Shown here: in pieces, positions 23,802 to 37,168 of the stretch | Layout: each line of letters opens with the position of its first letter | Position numbering within the stretch: the stretch's first letter is position 1 | Source of the DNA: Geosiphon pyriformis | Lineage: Eukaryota; Glomeromycota; Glomeromycetes; Archaeosporales; Geosiphonaceae | Direction of reading: 5' to 3' | NCBI GenBank assembly: GCA_016748015.1 | Contig: JAAOMT010000400.1 | Coordinates: 517,874 to 581,873 of the forward strand | Length of the DNA stretch: 64,000 bases | Made by a program: the position numbers and the translations under genes | The notes under the pieces: model-generated | Seen by the model: only the letters and a program-made list of their open reading frames with translations | Database searches by the model: none | Told to the model about the DNA's origin: nothing

Positions 23802-26800
23802 ATTGAAATCTTTTTTTGCATTCGATTGTTATTTGATATAATTAATATCAATAAAACTTTTTACTGTTTTGTCAAAATAAAAATATTTTAATAAAGATAT
23901 TGTTTTATGCTTATAAAATATTTTTAATTTGTTTAATTATTTTTTAATATTATGTATATATTTTATTTTTTTTAGTTTTTAAAATTGTAAAATATTATAA
24001 AAAAATATATTAAGCATGTTTTTTTATTTTGTTTTAGAAATATAAAATAGATTAATATTGTATTTTTTTAAAAAATGGATATTTTTAATTATTAATAAAT
24101 TAATATTTATATAATATTATAATTAGATTGCAAATATTTTTTATTAAAAGTTAATTTAAATAATTATTTATTATTATTTTTTTTATGATAAAAATTGATT
24201 ATTATTATTTATTATAATACAACAAAAAACATGCTTTAAAGCAAATATGATTTGTGTATTTTTTACATATTATTATAAATTAAAAAATATGGTTTTTTAT
24301 ACAATATATATTGTAAAAATTATTATTAAAATTAAGTAAAAAAAACTATTATTATAGTTAATTTAACGATATTAACTAACAACTAAAAAGTAAAAAATTA
24401 ATAATTAATTCAATTATAACAAAATTTTGACTTAATTTAATTAAAAAAAACTTTTTTTTTATTTAAAATTTAACTTCTTTAAAATGTTTTATTAAAAATA
24501 TGACCAAAAAACAAAACTAAACAAAATATTAATATCTAAAAAATAGATAAATTTTGATAATAAGTTTAATAATACAAATAAAAATAAAACTACTAAAACT
24601 AATAATAAGAAAATAAAAATACTTATGTAAATAATTTATTGGTTGTAATATTAAAAACAAATTTTATTAAAAAAATATAATAATAGATAATTTAATTTTA
24701 AATTTAAGAAAAACTAAGATTTTTATTTTAAAAAAAAATATTGGTTTTTTAGATTTTAATATAGTTTTAATTATTATTAATAATATATTATAAAATATGT
24801 TTGCAAAATAAAAATGTTTCTAAATATTTATAATTATTTAAAAAAATTTGTTTTTATTTTAATTTAAAACTTTATATTTTATTTAAGTAAAAAAGCAAAC
24901 ATATATTATGTTATTATTAATTACTATAAAACCATTTTTCTTCCCTTTTTGATAAGATATACAATTAAATATTTTATAATAATATTATCTTGCATCATAA
25001 TAATATACTATTTATAATGTATAATTATAGTATAATATAATTATTTTAACTTATTATATCATTTTATTTATATAAAAATAATTACAAATTTGTGTTTTTT
25101 ATTTTTTAATCTAATATGTTTTTTATTTTTTGATTTAACACATCTTTTATTTTCTGATTTAATGTATTTTTTATTTGCATCTTTTATTTTTTGATTTATT
25201 ATGTTTTTAATATTGTATTTTTGATTTTATTTATTATTAAACTCTTTTAATATACAAGTTTTTTTAATTATTTACAATATAACAAGTTTTATATTTATAA
25301 AATTTCTACAAATTAACATTAGAAATTTTGTAATATATTTAAATATAGTTATATAGTAAACACAAAAAATTTACTATACCAAAAGTTTAATTTATGTATT
25401 AAATATATTAATACATAGAAAGAAATTTAACATAAATTTTCATAAGAAATTAAAAAAAAATTGAAAAATACTTAACAATTCCAATTTTAATTCAAGATTT
25501 TTTGCATTTTTTATAATTAATACTATTATCTTAAAACTTTAAAACCATTTGAACTATCCTAATTCTAATTATTTTAAAGACAATTAAAAAGATTATTATA
25601 AATAATATAACTTTTCTTAATATTTTAGTACAAAAAAAACTGTAAAAACCATTAATACAAGTAATAAAAAACTTGTTAAGTTTTAACAAATCTATAATTC
25701 TATAATTGACTTAAAAATTTAGCATAGTTTTCTGATTTATATTACAAATTTCAAAGAAATTTTGCATATTAAAACCAAAAAAATAAAAAAATTAAAGCAT
25801 TATGTAAAATACCAAAGTAAAAGTTAGACAAAAAAAGCAAAAATCTTGGAAAAATATTAAAAAGTTATAAAATATGACTTATTTAGTCATTTATTTCGTT
25901 TGATTCAATATTTAAAATTATATAAACATATTTACAAATAAATTAAGTTTAAAACTACAAACAAAAAAAAAAAAAAAAGTTAAAATTATTAATTATTTTT
26001 GTAAAGTTTTAAATTTAAAATATAATAAATATCTTTTTTGTACTATTCTAAATAATTATTTATTGTTATATCAATTAACTATAATATCAACAAAAGTCTA
26101 TTACTATTTAGCCAATATTGTAATTGCTTTTGTTTTATGAAATAAAAAAAATACTCTAATAAACATTATTATTTTGTTTTAGTAAAAAAAACTAAATAAT
26201 TTGCAGTTTTATTTTCTACTTAATTTGTAATTATTTTGCAGAATAATAAAACCAAATTTTTTTTTGGTATTTTTATAGTTGAAAAAACTTTTCAAAATAT
26301 GTAAAATTTTTAAAAACCAGTTATATTACTAAATTATAATTTTTTAATTAATATATAGCAAAAATTAATTTTATTAATTTATTTATTAATAAAATTAAGT
26401 AATATAAATAATACTTTTCATAATAATTAACTATTAATTTTTATCTATTTACAATATAAAATTGGTAAAAATTCTGTTATTTATATAAATAACTTAAATT
26501 TATTAATACAAAATGTCTATTTTAATAAAATATTAAAAATTAATAATATTATAAAATGATTTTCTTAGTATATTAAATATTAATATCTTGTTTTAATTGT
26601 AATTAGTCTTTTGTAAGTTTTTTAATTCTATTTATGTAATAATATTATTGTTTATATTAAAAGCTTTCTTTTGATGTTATAATATAAGTTATTTTTTAAT
26701 TCTTAATTGTTATATATGTTTATGTACTTTTTTTTAAAGATTAAACTAAAATCTATCCACTGTTTAAAGTTTTTTCTAAGACTATTTTTGCAATTGTCTG

Positions 26801-27380
26801 CTATGTTTCTCTAATTTAGAAACATGAAATATTAATAATCTTTAATATTTTTTATAATTACAATAAATTTTTTTATTAATTAATAATAATAAAAATAATT
26901 TTAATCAAAAATTATTCTTCCAAAAAATTTAACTAATAAATAATAGTTTTATTTAATAAATAATACAAGTAAGTTTTTTAATATTTTGAATTGTGATAAT
27001 TCAGTTTCTAATATTTTTTTATTTTTTTTTGATTAAAAGTTTTTGTGAATATTTATTTTAAAAATAAAAGCTTAAAAAATAATTAAAATAGAAACTGTTA
27101 AATAAATTTGTTAAATAATATTGTTATTTTTCTTAATATTAAAGCTATTATATATATATATGTTTGTAGTTCTACAAAAAAACACATTGTAATATATTTT
27201 TTTAATATCTCAATTTGGTGTTTACTGCTATTATTAATTGGTATTTGTTACTATTGTAAACTAATATTTACTGCTATTGTAAAATAGTGCTTGTTACTAT
27301 ATTAATTATTATTATTACTGTACTATATTATAATTGGATAATTTATATTATTTTATGTTTTTTTTGTTAAATTCTTAAAC
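23802..27380. other. AT-rich desert, no gene recognised
   Basis: 3.6 kb of A+T sequence. Irregular repeats of TTTTTATTTTTTGATTTA occur near 25095-25220 and of TTGTTACTATTG near 27220-27300. No coding frame is supported. Confidence 0.5.
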
Positions 27381-28181
27381 TGTTATTACTTATAAAAAAA
27401 AGTACAAGAAAAAAATAGAAAAAACAAATCATAAAATAGACCAATAGAAAAATAATATTTAATTAGTAAGCACATTTTTAGAAAATCATAGCATATTTTT
27501 AGAAATAAGCATATTTTTAGAAAGTAGTATAGAAAAAAAGTAGAAATATGAAAGAGTATTAAAAGCAAAAAAGACAGAACAGTAGCTAAAAACAAGTAAT
27601 TATTTAATATTTTTTTCTTTAAAAGATAGTTTTCTATAACTTGAAATGAAATTATATTCATATCAATAAAAATACTTATTACTATCCAATTTATGTTGTT
27701 ATTGCTTGATTAAGAAATATTAAATTACTTTTATATTATTAAAAACTTATGTTGATAAAATTTGATACTTAACTATATTAGACCAATAGTTCTTGATCAT
27801 GGCTATTAATTAAATACTAATTTTTTATTTTTTTTCTTAGTTTTTTTTATTTTGTTTTCTTTATTATTTACTAATTAATAAGAAATTAAGCATTGAATAA
27901 TTGACAATTAAGAAAAGCTTAGTAAAAAATCTGTAAAACAAGAGTAGAAAATTTAAGAATAGTTTATCAGAAAAGTATAATTATCAGAGTAAACTGGTCA
28001 TCACACTGAAAAAAAATATTTATAGAAAAAATTATCAATTAAATTTCTATCTATTATACAAAAAACTCAATTAAAACCTTCAAATTATAAAATCTTTAGA
28101 AATCATTATTATTAATAGCTATTAAGCACCAAATTATAAATTTGTTATTTATTTTAACACCTCAAATAATTATTTGTAATA
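27381..28181 (+). mobile_element. 5' LTR of Ty3/Gypsy element D
   Basis: Starts TGTTATTACTTAT and ends TTTGTAATA, about 801 bp. It aligns along its length with the E LTR at 49132-49910, including GATCATGGCTATTAAT and TATACAAAAAACTCAATTAA. A two-base spacer and a primer-binding-like TGGTGTTTCTTGTGA at 28184 follow, fixing the orientation as plus strand. Confidence 0.85.
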
Positions 28182-30110
28182 TTTGGTGTTTCTTGTGAAG
28201 TATAATTAAACAAAGAACTAATACTAATATCCACTATCTAAAACAATAGCAGAATCAGAAGTAATAAGAACAAACTACTTGGAATTTGTGAAGACTTTAT
28301 TTTAATATTATCAAACTTATCTCAAATTAACAAGTAATAATTGGCCAATAAAATCAGCTTTTAATTGTTATATTAACAAAAAAATTGTTTACTACTTAAA
28401 AAATTCAAAAAATTCAAAAGCTGCCCTTAAAAATTTTTACAGTAAATTACTCCAAAACATCATATTTTCACAAAATTATCTGTTTGTCTTACTTATCACA
28501 AAAATAAATCAAAAAATTAAGAACTACATTCAACAAAAATTTTTTATTATCTTTGCAAACAAAAAAAAAAAATTACAAACTTTAGTAAAAATACCAAGGA
28601 AAATACAACCACCTATCTGGAAAAAACCAAGAGTTATTTTACTTATTAATCTATCATATTATTATATGTTTAAAAACACTATTCAAATAACATTAACAGT
28701 TACAGCTACATTTGACATAAAAACACTATTGGCAAAAGTTTTATTTTAAAACAATTAGAAGAAATCTAAGCTACTAAAAACCTATAATAATTATTTTAAG
28801 AAATCTAAATTATAACTAACAATTTTATTAAGACTCCAATCACTACTATTTCAGCTTAATTTCAGATCTACTAATAATTGGACAGAAACCAAATCAAAAA
28901 AAAAAAGACAGTAATCAAAAAATTAATAATTAAAACCTGATTTCAAATAAACTGAAAATCCAAACTCTGATTATTTAAATTTAGACAAATTTAAACAATT
29001 TAAATCCTGCTTTTATTGTTAATAACAACTTATTTCCAGTTATTCAAATTAATTTTTTAGTTGTATCAATAGTTATTTCTCTATTACACTAATAACAATC
29101 ATTAGCATTAATAGTCTATACTCTAATTGTTAAACTTAAAAAATTTACTGGCAAAAAAGATAACACTTAATTTTGATTAAACAATATCACAAAAGCCATT
29201 ACAGCCAATGGTTGGAATAATGTCAGAGCTTTTCAAGCAATCTTTTACTTTTTGCAAAACACTGTTAATTTATAATATTAGAACTTAATTAATAAGTTTT
29301 AAACCTTTAACACATTCAAACAGAATTTTTTATAGTATTTTAGTAATCATAACAATATTAAATATTTGTTGACCAAATTCACTATTATTAAGCAAAACAA
29401 TACTGAAGCAGTTATCACTTATTTGAAATGTTTCCACAAAAATCTACACCAAATTCAAGCAATTGATGCTAATTACTTTACAACATTACAAATTTTGAAT
29501 TAATTTATTTATAAATTATGCAGCAATTTGTTACAATAAATATGCCTATTACATTTAAACACACTCCAAAACACAGTTATACATATCAGAAATTTCGAAA
29601 TGACAAAATTTGAAGCCAATTATGTCTAAGTTATAAATCTAATAATAAACAGATTATCTAAATTGGATACCAAATTAAAGCAATTTGAAAAAACATTTAA
29701 TTAAAAGATCAAAAAATACTTAACTAATAATCAGACAATTTATTAGTTTTTTTAATATTATAATAATTTAGAAAACTATAATCATAATTCCAGTTAGTTA
29801 TATATATTAGCATTATTATTAGCAAATCTACTATAACAATAAAAGATATATATTTGTTATTATTGCTATAAACAAAAACATATCAAAGCAGATTGTTGAT
29901 CTAAAATGTATAGTTCACAATCAAAAAATAAAAATAAAAATCCCAATTGCAGGTTTTAAACTTAGAACTATGTTGATAATTTATTATTAAAACAATATCA
30001 ATATTAGTTTCATTACTTCTAAATAATACAATCAATATATGTATTTTTAATCTATTAAATTCTATTACTAATAATTTATCAAGTTCTACAGCCACCAATT
30101 ACCTATCAAT
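28182..30110 (+). pseudogene. Element D leader and gag, decayed and truncated
   Basis: From the primer-binding site the sequence follows, in reverse complement, the gag region of element A (about 34500-36390). Readable pieces include a capsid-like part near 28370-28560 and a Lys/His/Cys knuckle relic near 29870-29890 (YKQKHIKADC-like). It is extremely AT-rich with stops every few codons. Homology stops near 30110, where a piece of an LTR in the opposite orientation begins, so protease, RT and integrase of D are absent. Confidence 0.75.
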
Positions 30111-30450
30111 TACCAAATAGTTATTTATTGTGTTTTGAAGATTGTCTAGATAAAATCTAAACTGAGAGGTCTGTCTTTTTAGCTTCTAATCTTACTACTA
30201 TATATACATAATTGAGATTCCTCAATTCCTCAATTCTTTACAACAGGAATCCTGGAATTTCTGGAATTCTGCAATTCTTTTGAGAAGAATCTTAGAATTC
30301 TGGAATCCTGCAATTTCTTGTAAGAATCTTGTAATTCCTGGAATCCTGCAATTCTTAAGAAGAATCCTGGAATTTTACATTTTACTATGTCTACTTCTGA
30401 TTGGTTAATAATTATCCTAATATATATTCCCTATATTTCTATGAATAACA
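30111..30450 (-). mobile_element. Partial LTR (U3 end) of Ty3/Gypsy element F, minus strand
   Basis: It matches 46645-46898 (the U3 half of the C LTR), ending at the same ATGAATAACA terminus. It contains about three imperfect units of 38 bp built from GGAATCCTGCAATTCTT and AGAATCCTGGAATT. It directly abuts the RNase H region of element A at 30451 without a polypurine tract, so it is an LTR end inserted in A rather than the 3' LTR of A. The rest of it is lost at the junction with D. Confidence 0.72.
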
Positions 30451-31950
30451 CTGTATAATTAAATAATAATAGTTTTATTTTTTATCTTATATGGTAATTA
30501 TCTCTAAATTTTTGCTTCTGAATCAATAACAATTTTTTGTAATTAATGTACACATCAAATTTTTAATTTAAGTATTTTTTCTATTTAATAATAGCCCAAT
30601 AAATAGCTAAATGTTTTAACACTAAAGTTTTATAATTCTTTTTAATTAAACTTAAACTTTGGTTGATATAAATTACTGAATGTTCTTGTTTATCAGCTTT
30701 TTTTTGTAATAGTGCTATTTTTAATACTTAATTAGATATATTAATAGTAATAATAAATAGTTTGCTGTAATTTGAATAAATTAATATTAGAACTTAAATA
30801 AGTTTTTTTTATAGTATATTGAAAGCTTTTTGTTGATTTTAGTTTATTTGTATTTAATATTTTTTGCTTGAAGCTAGTAAAATAGTTGAGCCAATTTGGA
30901 AAATTTTTGGATAAAGCAGTAATAGTATTTAACAAATTTCAAGAATGTTCTTAGTTTTATTAAGTTTGTTAGTACTAAAAAGTTCTTAACTATTTTGATT
31001 TTGTCTAAATCTGTTTTGATGCCATTTTTGTTTACAATGTGTTCTAAAAACTTAAGTTTAGTTTTTCCAAAAAACACTTAGTGGCATTTAATTTTAGCTT
31101 CACTTTTTTTAATCTTTTAAATACTTACTAGAAATAATAGAAATAATTATTGAATGTCTTAGAGAATACATTAATATCATCCAAATTGATTACTACTAAT
31201 TTTCATAACAGTTCTATATAGACAATTTTTATTAGCTATTGGAAGGTGACTGAAATATTAGTTAAATCAAAAGACATAATATTAAATTTAAAGTTCTCTT
31301 TTATTGTAATAAATATTGTCTTTTTTTTGTTAGCTGGATTCATGGTTACTTATCAGTAAGTATTATATAAATTCAATGTTGAAAACTATTTTTTCTCTCT
31401 AAAAGCATTAAATAGTTTTTGAATTCATAGAATAGGATAATTGTTATTATGAATAACACTATTAAGTTTTCTATAATCTACACAAAAGCAAATTTTTCTA
31501 TTTTTTTTCCAAATAAGTACTATTAATAATAACTATAGACTCTTTAATAGTTGAATTAATTCATTGTCTAATATATAGTTGATTTTTTGACAAATAATCT
31601 CATGATTAATAGATAATATTTGATATGTTTTTTGTTTAATTTGTATTGTATATTTAGTTTTAGTTTGGTGCTAAATAATGTTAGTTTTGCCAAATTTATT
31701 TTTACTTACAAAAATATCAGTAAAATTGTTAAGTAATAGCTTAAATTGCATATATTAAAATGGGTTTAAGTCTTCCAAGTTTATTTGTTTTAATTGTTTT
31801 AGTTGTAATAAATAATATTTTTTTTGTTTGTAAATGATTTGTGATGTAATATTTACATATTTACAAAGTTGTAGAAAATCTGAAATAGTAATTAGTGCTT
31901 GATTTTCAACTTTAGTACTTAAGTATCTAATAATAATTCTCTTTAGTATT
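30451..31950 (-). pseudogene. Element A reverse transcriptase / RNase H relic
   Basis: Frame 31077-30874 reads FFGKTKLKFLEHIVNKNGIK, matching the conserved segment after the RT active site. The active-site box near 31185 reads INLDDI. RNase H starts toward 30700 and is cut at 30450 by LTR piece F. Stops are frequent. Confidence 0.72.
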
Positions 31951-32249
31951 TTTATTGGGTCTTTAATTATATTGTATATTGGAATTTTAATATGTTTATA
32001 ATTTTTGGCTAGTATATAGAGATTAATAATAGCAATTTTTTTTGATTTACAACTGGTAGAATTTACTTCAAAAATATGAAATTAATTTTTTATTTATCTC
32101 TCTATAGTTAATATATATTGGTCATATAATAGAATAAAAATTGATTGATAAATAAAGATAATTTCTCTTTAATTAATTGTTTTTTTTATTATATTAATTA
32201 GTATTTTTATTCTATTTGTGAATTCAAATTTCTTTATTTTTCTTGTTGT

Positions 32250-33300
32250 TATCTCTAACTCTTTTTTTATTTTCATTAATATTAACTAAGTTATTTTTAC
32301 CAAAAATAAGAATATTGCTTGTGTTATTTTTTTATTTGGTTCAATAATATATGCTTTTTTTGATTTATTTTGTAGTATTGTAATAATATTTTTTATATAT
32401 CTTGCATCAATTATTTTTCTTTTAATATTAATTTTTTTTTGTTAAACTAAATTTAGACACTAATTAGATCATTGTTGTTGCTAAAATTTTCAGTATTATT
32501 TTCAAATCTATATTAATATGCAAATAAAATTTCAATTTAATAACAGTTTTTTGAAATATTTGAGATCAAACTTTGTATTGATATTATGTACATATTTTGA
32601 GATGATTTTCTTATTATTATTGCTAAATTATTTAAGTTTCTGTTTTTTTTAAAAATTTAGAAGCACAATATATTGCTTAAAGTTGTAATCAGAGTTTAAA
32701 TTGTCATTATTATTGTTGTTATTGTGAACAAAGTTAGAACTATTGTTGTTATTATTATTAGAATTTAAATTGTAATTGAATTTCAATTTTAATTCTGAAA
32801 TACACTTGCTGATTGGTTCTTTCTTTTTAAAAATTAAATAGATTATATATAATAGTAAATTGTAAATAAAATTACAATTATTACAATACTCAAAGTTACT
32901 GAAAATTAAGCAATATTTACAAAGTTTTGTATTTAATTGTTCCAAATACTATTTTTGTTTTTTTCAAGTAGATGCTAGATCTTGGTAGTATTTGTAAAAT
33001 TGTTCTAGATTATTTATAATATCAATAAATATGTTTGGAGTTTGGAATAAAAACAATATTAACAGATTTTTGGTAAATTATTTTTAATTATTAATATTTT
33101 ATTAGGTAAAGTGTTTTTGATTTTGGTACTTGCTATTCTTTAAATTTTGTCTTCATTGTGTAGATAATTATCTAAACATAAGAGTGCTTAATTTTATGTG
33201 ATATTGAAAACCATTTTTTTGCTTACCCAATTGTTTATAAGAATCATGTATTGGCATAATATATTACATATTTTTCTATAGCTAAAAAAGTTATTCTGTA
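32250..33300 (-). pseudogene. Element A cysteine region and dUTPase relic
   Basis: Frame 32945-32649 carries LCKYCLIF..EYCNNC (C-x2-C-x8-C-x2-C). Downstream, interrupted frames to 32250 keep dUTPase-like blocks: NTKFDLKY (motif 1), KRKIIDARYIKNI (motif 3) and EPNKKITQAIFL (motif 4). Motif 2 is not readable. The same order occurs in C and G. Confidence 0.68.
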
Positions 33301-33959
33301 TTTCTTTATCAAGTAACATTTTTCTACAAGTAAGATATGATTCATTGTTTCACTTTTCTTGTTATTTTGGGTAGTCAAAGCATTTTAGTAGCACACTTTA
33401 CAATAGTAGCAAATACATATTTCATAGTTTTCATCTAATAAATTTCAAGCTTTTATAGATAAAAGTTTTTTCTTGTAGTTCTTGTATTTGAGTGAAATAT
33501 AAAGTGATTATTTCTTTGTTTCTGGAGTTAAATATAATATATGCTAACTGCTGGCTGATTTTTTGGTAGTAGTAATAACTTGAAAATTGTTTTTTTTCTT
33601 TTGTTGTTTTAAGAAAGTATTAATAGTAGCTTATTGTAACTGTTTTTAGTCTATAAAACTTAATAAACTTTTTAAATAGGTTTTTTTTTTTTTAAGCTTA
33701 ATCAATGATTGCTTTTTTGAAAAAGCTCTAAAGTAACTGCAGATAACAGATACTTAAGTATACTGACCATTAAATATTAACTAAAGTTTTTGGGTGTTTT
33801 AGTTGAGTATAATGTTGATTATAAACAATTAGTTATTATCAATTAGAGCTTAATATTGTGTAGCTTTTATTACCAAAACTTTGATTGGTACAATAATGTC
33901 ATTGATTTTAAAAAAAAGTTATTAATTTCACCAATTGGAGTTTTTGTTACTCCATCAGC

Positions 33960-34300
33960 AATAATAATTTTGGTATTGGCAGCTTAATTAACTTAACAAC
34001 CTAATTGGTCTATAAGTTGTCTAATAATAATACTGTCTGTTAAACCACTATTAAAAATGAATTTAATAAAGTAATCATCAACTTTAAAATTAGTATATAT
34101 GACAGTAATTGGTTTAGTATTAAAAGTGGCTTCACTAAATAATAATGTTTTTATTTGGTTTTTTAATTCAAAAGAAAATATAGTGGCAAATAATTCGTCT
34201 TTAGTAATAATTACTAGTAAGATATTGTTGGTAAATAATTGTTTTGATAATTCTAGGTTGTTAAATTGGATATTTTTTGAAGTAACCAAAAGACTTAAAT
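33960..34300 (-). pseudogene. Element A retropepsin relic
   Basis: Frame 34289-33993. The active-site segment reads FIFNSGLTDSIIIRQLIDQL; the catalytic Asp of the DSG motif is Asn. It would otherwise process the polyprotein. It is followed downstream by the cysteine region, as in C and G. Confidence 0.75.
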
Positions 34301-34599
34301 AGCTTTAGAAATTCGGGTTTTGAATGTATCTATTTTCCAAACTCTATTGATATAAATCTGATGGCTGGTTTAATGAACTGGAGATTAGTTAGTACATTAT
34401 TATTATTGATCTTCAAGTTTGTTGGATGTAATTAATTCTTAGTCTTTGGTTTCTAGTTGGTTATTAAGTTAGAATTTAAAGTGGTACTTGAATTTTTTAA
34501 GATTAATAGATAATTTGTGGCTGTAATTGATATATTATTAATGCTGTAGTCTAATAGATTAGAAATAAGTATGTGAATTATTGTATTATTAGTGTGTAA

Positions 34600-36330
34600 T
34601 ATAGTTAATATTGATATTGTTCTAATAATAAATTATTAACATAGTTTTAAGTTTGAAATTTGTAATTAGAGTTTTAATATTGATTTTTTAATCTTGTTCT
34701 ATATTCTATTTTTAAGTGTTCTTGTTTACTACAGTAGTAACAAATATGTATTTTTGATTGTAATAGTTAATTTTTTAATAATAATAATGAATATAAATTT
34801 TGAAACTGATTTAAGTTTTCTTGATGATTATAACATTAAAGTAGTTAATAAATAATAGTATTATTAGTTAAATATTCTTTTAATTTCTGGTTTATAAAAT
34901 TGCTAAATTGTTTTAGCTTAGAATCCAATTTAAATAATCTATTTATTACTAAATTTACAGTTTAGGCATAGTTGGCTTTGAGTTTAGCCAATTCAAAATA
35001 TCTAACATAATTAACTGTATTTTAAAATGTGTTTAAGTATAATAGACATATTTATTATAACAAACTGCTGCATAATTTATTAATAAATTGATTTAAGATC
35101 TGAAGTACTATAAAATAATTAGTATTAACTATTTGGATTTGGTACAAATTCTTGTGAAAGTGTTCTAAGTAAGTGGTAACTGCTTTATTATTACCTTGCT
35201 TAATTGTAATAAAACTAATTAACAGACAATTAATGCTGTTGTAATTGCTGAAATATTGTAAAAATACAATTTTAAATATATTGAAATCTTGTGGTTTGTT
35301 TACTAAGCTTTAATATTACAAGTCTGTAGTATCTTATAAAAAAATAAAATGATTTAAAGAGCTTTGGCATTGTTTTATTCATTGGCTGTAATGGTTTTTG
35401 TCATATTATTGAGTTATATTTGGACATTATCTTCTTTGTCAGTAAATTTTTCAAGTTTGGTGATTAATACATATACTATTAGTGCAAATTATTATTGTTG
35501 TGGTTGTTAAAGAACAGCAATTGGTGCTACTAGTAATTGATTAATTAAGATAACTGGAGGTAAGTTTTGTTGAACAAAGTTTGGATTGTTTAAGTTTTGC
35601 TGAATTTGAACAATCAGAGTTTGGATTTTCAAGTTATTTGAAATTGAATTTTGATTATTAATTTTTTAATTATTGTTTATATTTTTTTTTGAGTTAGTTT
35701 CTGTTTAATTACTAATAGATTCGAAATTTGGTTAAGATGGTAGTAATTAAAGTTTTAATAGTATTATTGGTTATAATTCAAATTCTTCAAAAAAATTGTT
35801 ATAGATTTCTAATAATTTGGTTTTCTTCTGGTTATTTTGTAATAGTACTTGTAATAATAGTGTTTTTAATATAGATATAACTGTTAATATTATCTGAATG
35901 ATGCTTCTGAACATGTAATAATATGATAAATTAATAGGTAAAACAATTTTTGGTTTCTTTCAAGTAAGTAGTTGTATTTTTCTTGAGATTTTTGCTGAAG
36001 TTTGTAGCTTTTCTTTTTGTTTTGTTAGCAAAGATAATAAAAAATCTCTGTTTAATATAAGTTTCAATCTTACAATTTATTTTTGAAATTATTGAGACAA
36101 AATTATGATTTTGTGAAAGATTAATATATTGTAATAGTTCACTATAGAAATTTTTAATAGTAGTTTTTGGATTTTTTTGGTCTTTTAAATAGTATATAAT
36201 TTTTTTATTTATGTAGAAATTAAAGTCTGATTCTGTTGGCCAATAATTATTTATTAGTTCAAGATAAGTTTGATAATATTGAAATAAGAATTTCACAATT
36301 TTTTTCTATGATTTCTTAGTCTGCCACTTT
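34600..36330 (-). pseudogene. Element A gag relic
   Basis: The most open part, 36296-35931, gives a capsid-like stretch (YQTYLELINNYWPTESDFNF...) that ends CFTY. Further frames to about 34600 are broken. A CCHC-knuckle relic lies near 34735. The product would coat element RNA. Aligned Gln positions in C are TAA here. Confidence 0.65.
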
Positions 36331-36391
36331 TTTAAATAGTTAATGTTAATGTTAGTTCTCTGTTAAATTATATTTTACAGAAAGTATCAAA

Positions 36392-37168
36392 TATTACAGG
36401 TAATTATTTGAGGTGTTAAAACAAATAACAAACCCATAACTTAGTGCTCAATAATTATATATAATAGTAATTTCTAAAGATTTTGATTGAGTTTTTTGTA
36501 TAATAAACAGAAATTTAATTAATAGTTTTCTCCAATTTTTGTTTTTAGCATAATAACTGGTTTATTTTGGCAGTTGTGTCTTTTTAGTAAGTTATTCTTA
36601 AGTTTTTTTACTCTTGTTTTATGAGTTTTTTACCAGACTATTTTTGATGTTAATTACTTAGTGCTTAATTTTTTAATTAATTAGTAAACAATAAAGAAAA
36701 TAAAACAAAAAAAAATAAAAGAAAATAAGAAAAAAAATAAAAAATTAGTATTTTTTTAATAGCCATGATCAAGAGTTATTAGTTCAATTTGATTAAATAT
36801 TGAATTTAATCAATATAGATTGTTAATAATATAAAAGTAATTAATATTCTTAATTAAGCAATGACAACATAAATTAGATAATAATAAATATTTTTATTGA
36901 TATAAATATAATTTTACTTCAAATTATAAAAAACTATCTTTTAAAAAGAGAGATATTAAATAATTATTTATCACTAATTACTGTTCTAATACTTTTATTA
37001 TATATACATAATTTGTATTATATCAATTTTTTTGAAAAAAATTTTGGAATTTTGAAATTTTGGAATCCTGCAATTTCTTAAGAAAAATTCTGAAATTTTT
37101 TTTTTACTATGCTTCTTTCTTATTGGCTATTTTTTTATCTATTATGATTCTTATTTTTATGAGTAATA
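36392..37168 (-). mobile_element. 5' LTR of element A
   Basis: About 777 bp, aligned with the C LTR at 46129-46898. The ends are degenerate (TATTACA against TGTTACA on the plus strand, GAGTAATA against GAATAACA). A relic of the primer-binding site lies at 36375-36389. Confidence 0.78.

Larger units (their letters stand above)
30451..37168 (-). mobile_element. Ty3/Gypsy element A (decayed, inserted in B)
   Basis: It reads on the minus strand from its 5' LTR (37168-36392) through gag, protease, cysteine region, dUTPase relic, RT and into RNase H, and is then cut at 30450. It is the same family as C but far more AT-rich: nearly every domain is recognisable only by alignment to C. The right end of the LTR falls inside the matching cysteine-region sequence of B, showing that A inserted into B. 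Confidence 0.82.

Noticed and set aside
27386-27661. 91-residue hydrophobic minus-strand frame
   Set aside because: It lies inside the LTR of element D and its Phe/Leu/Ile composition follows from AT richness; no real membrane-protein features.
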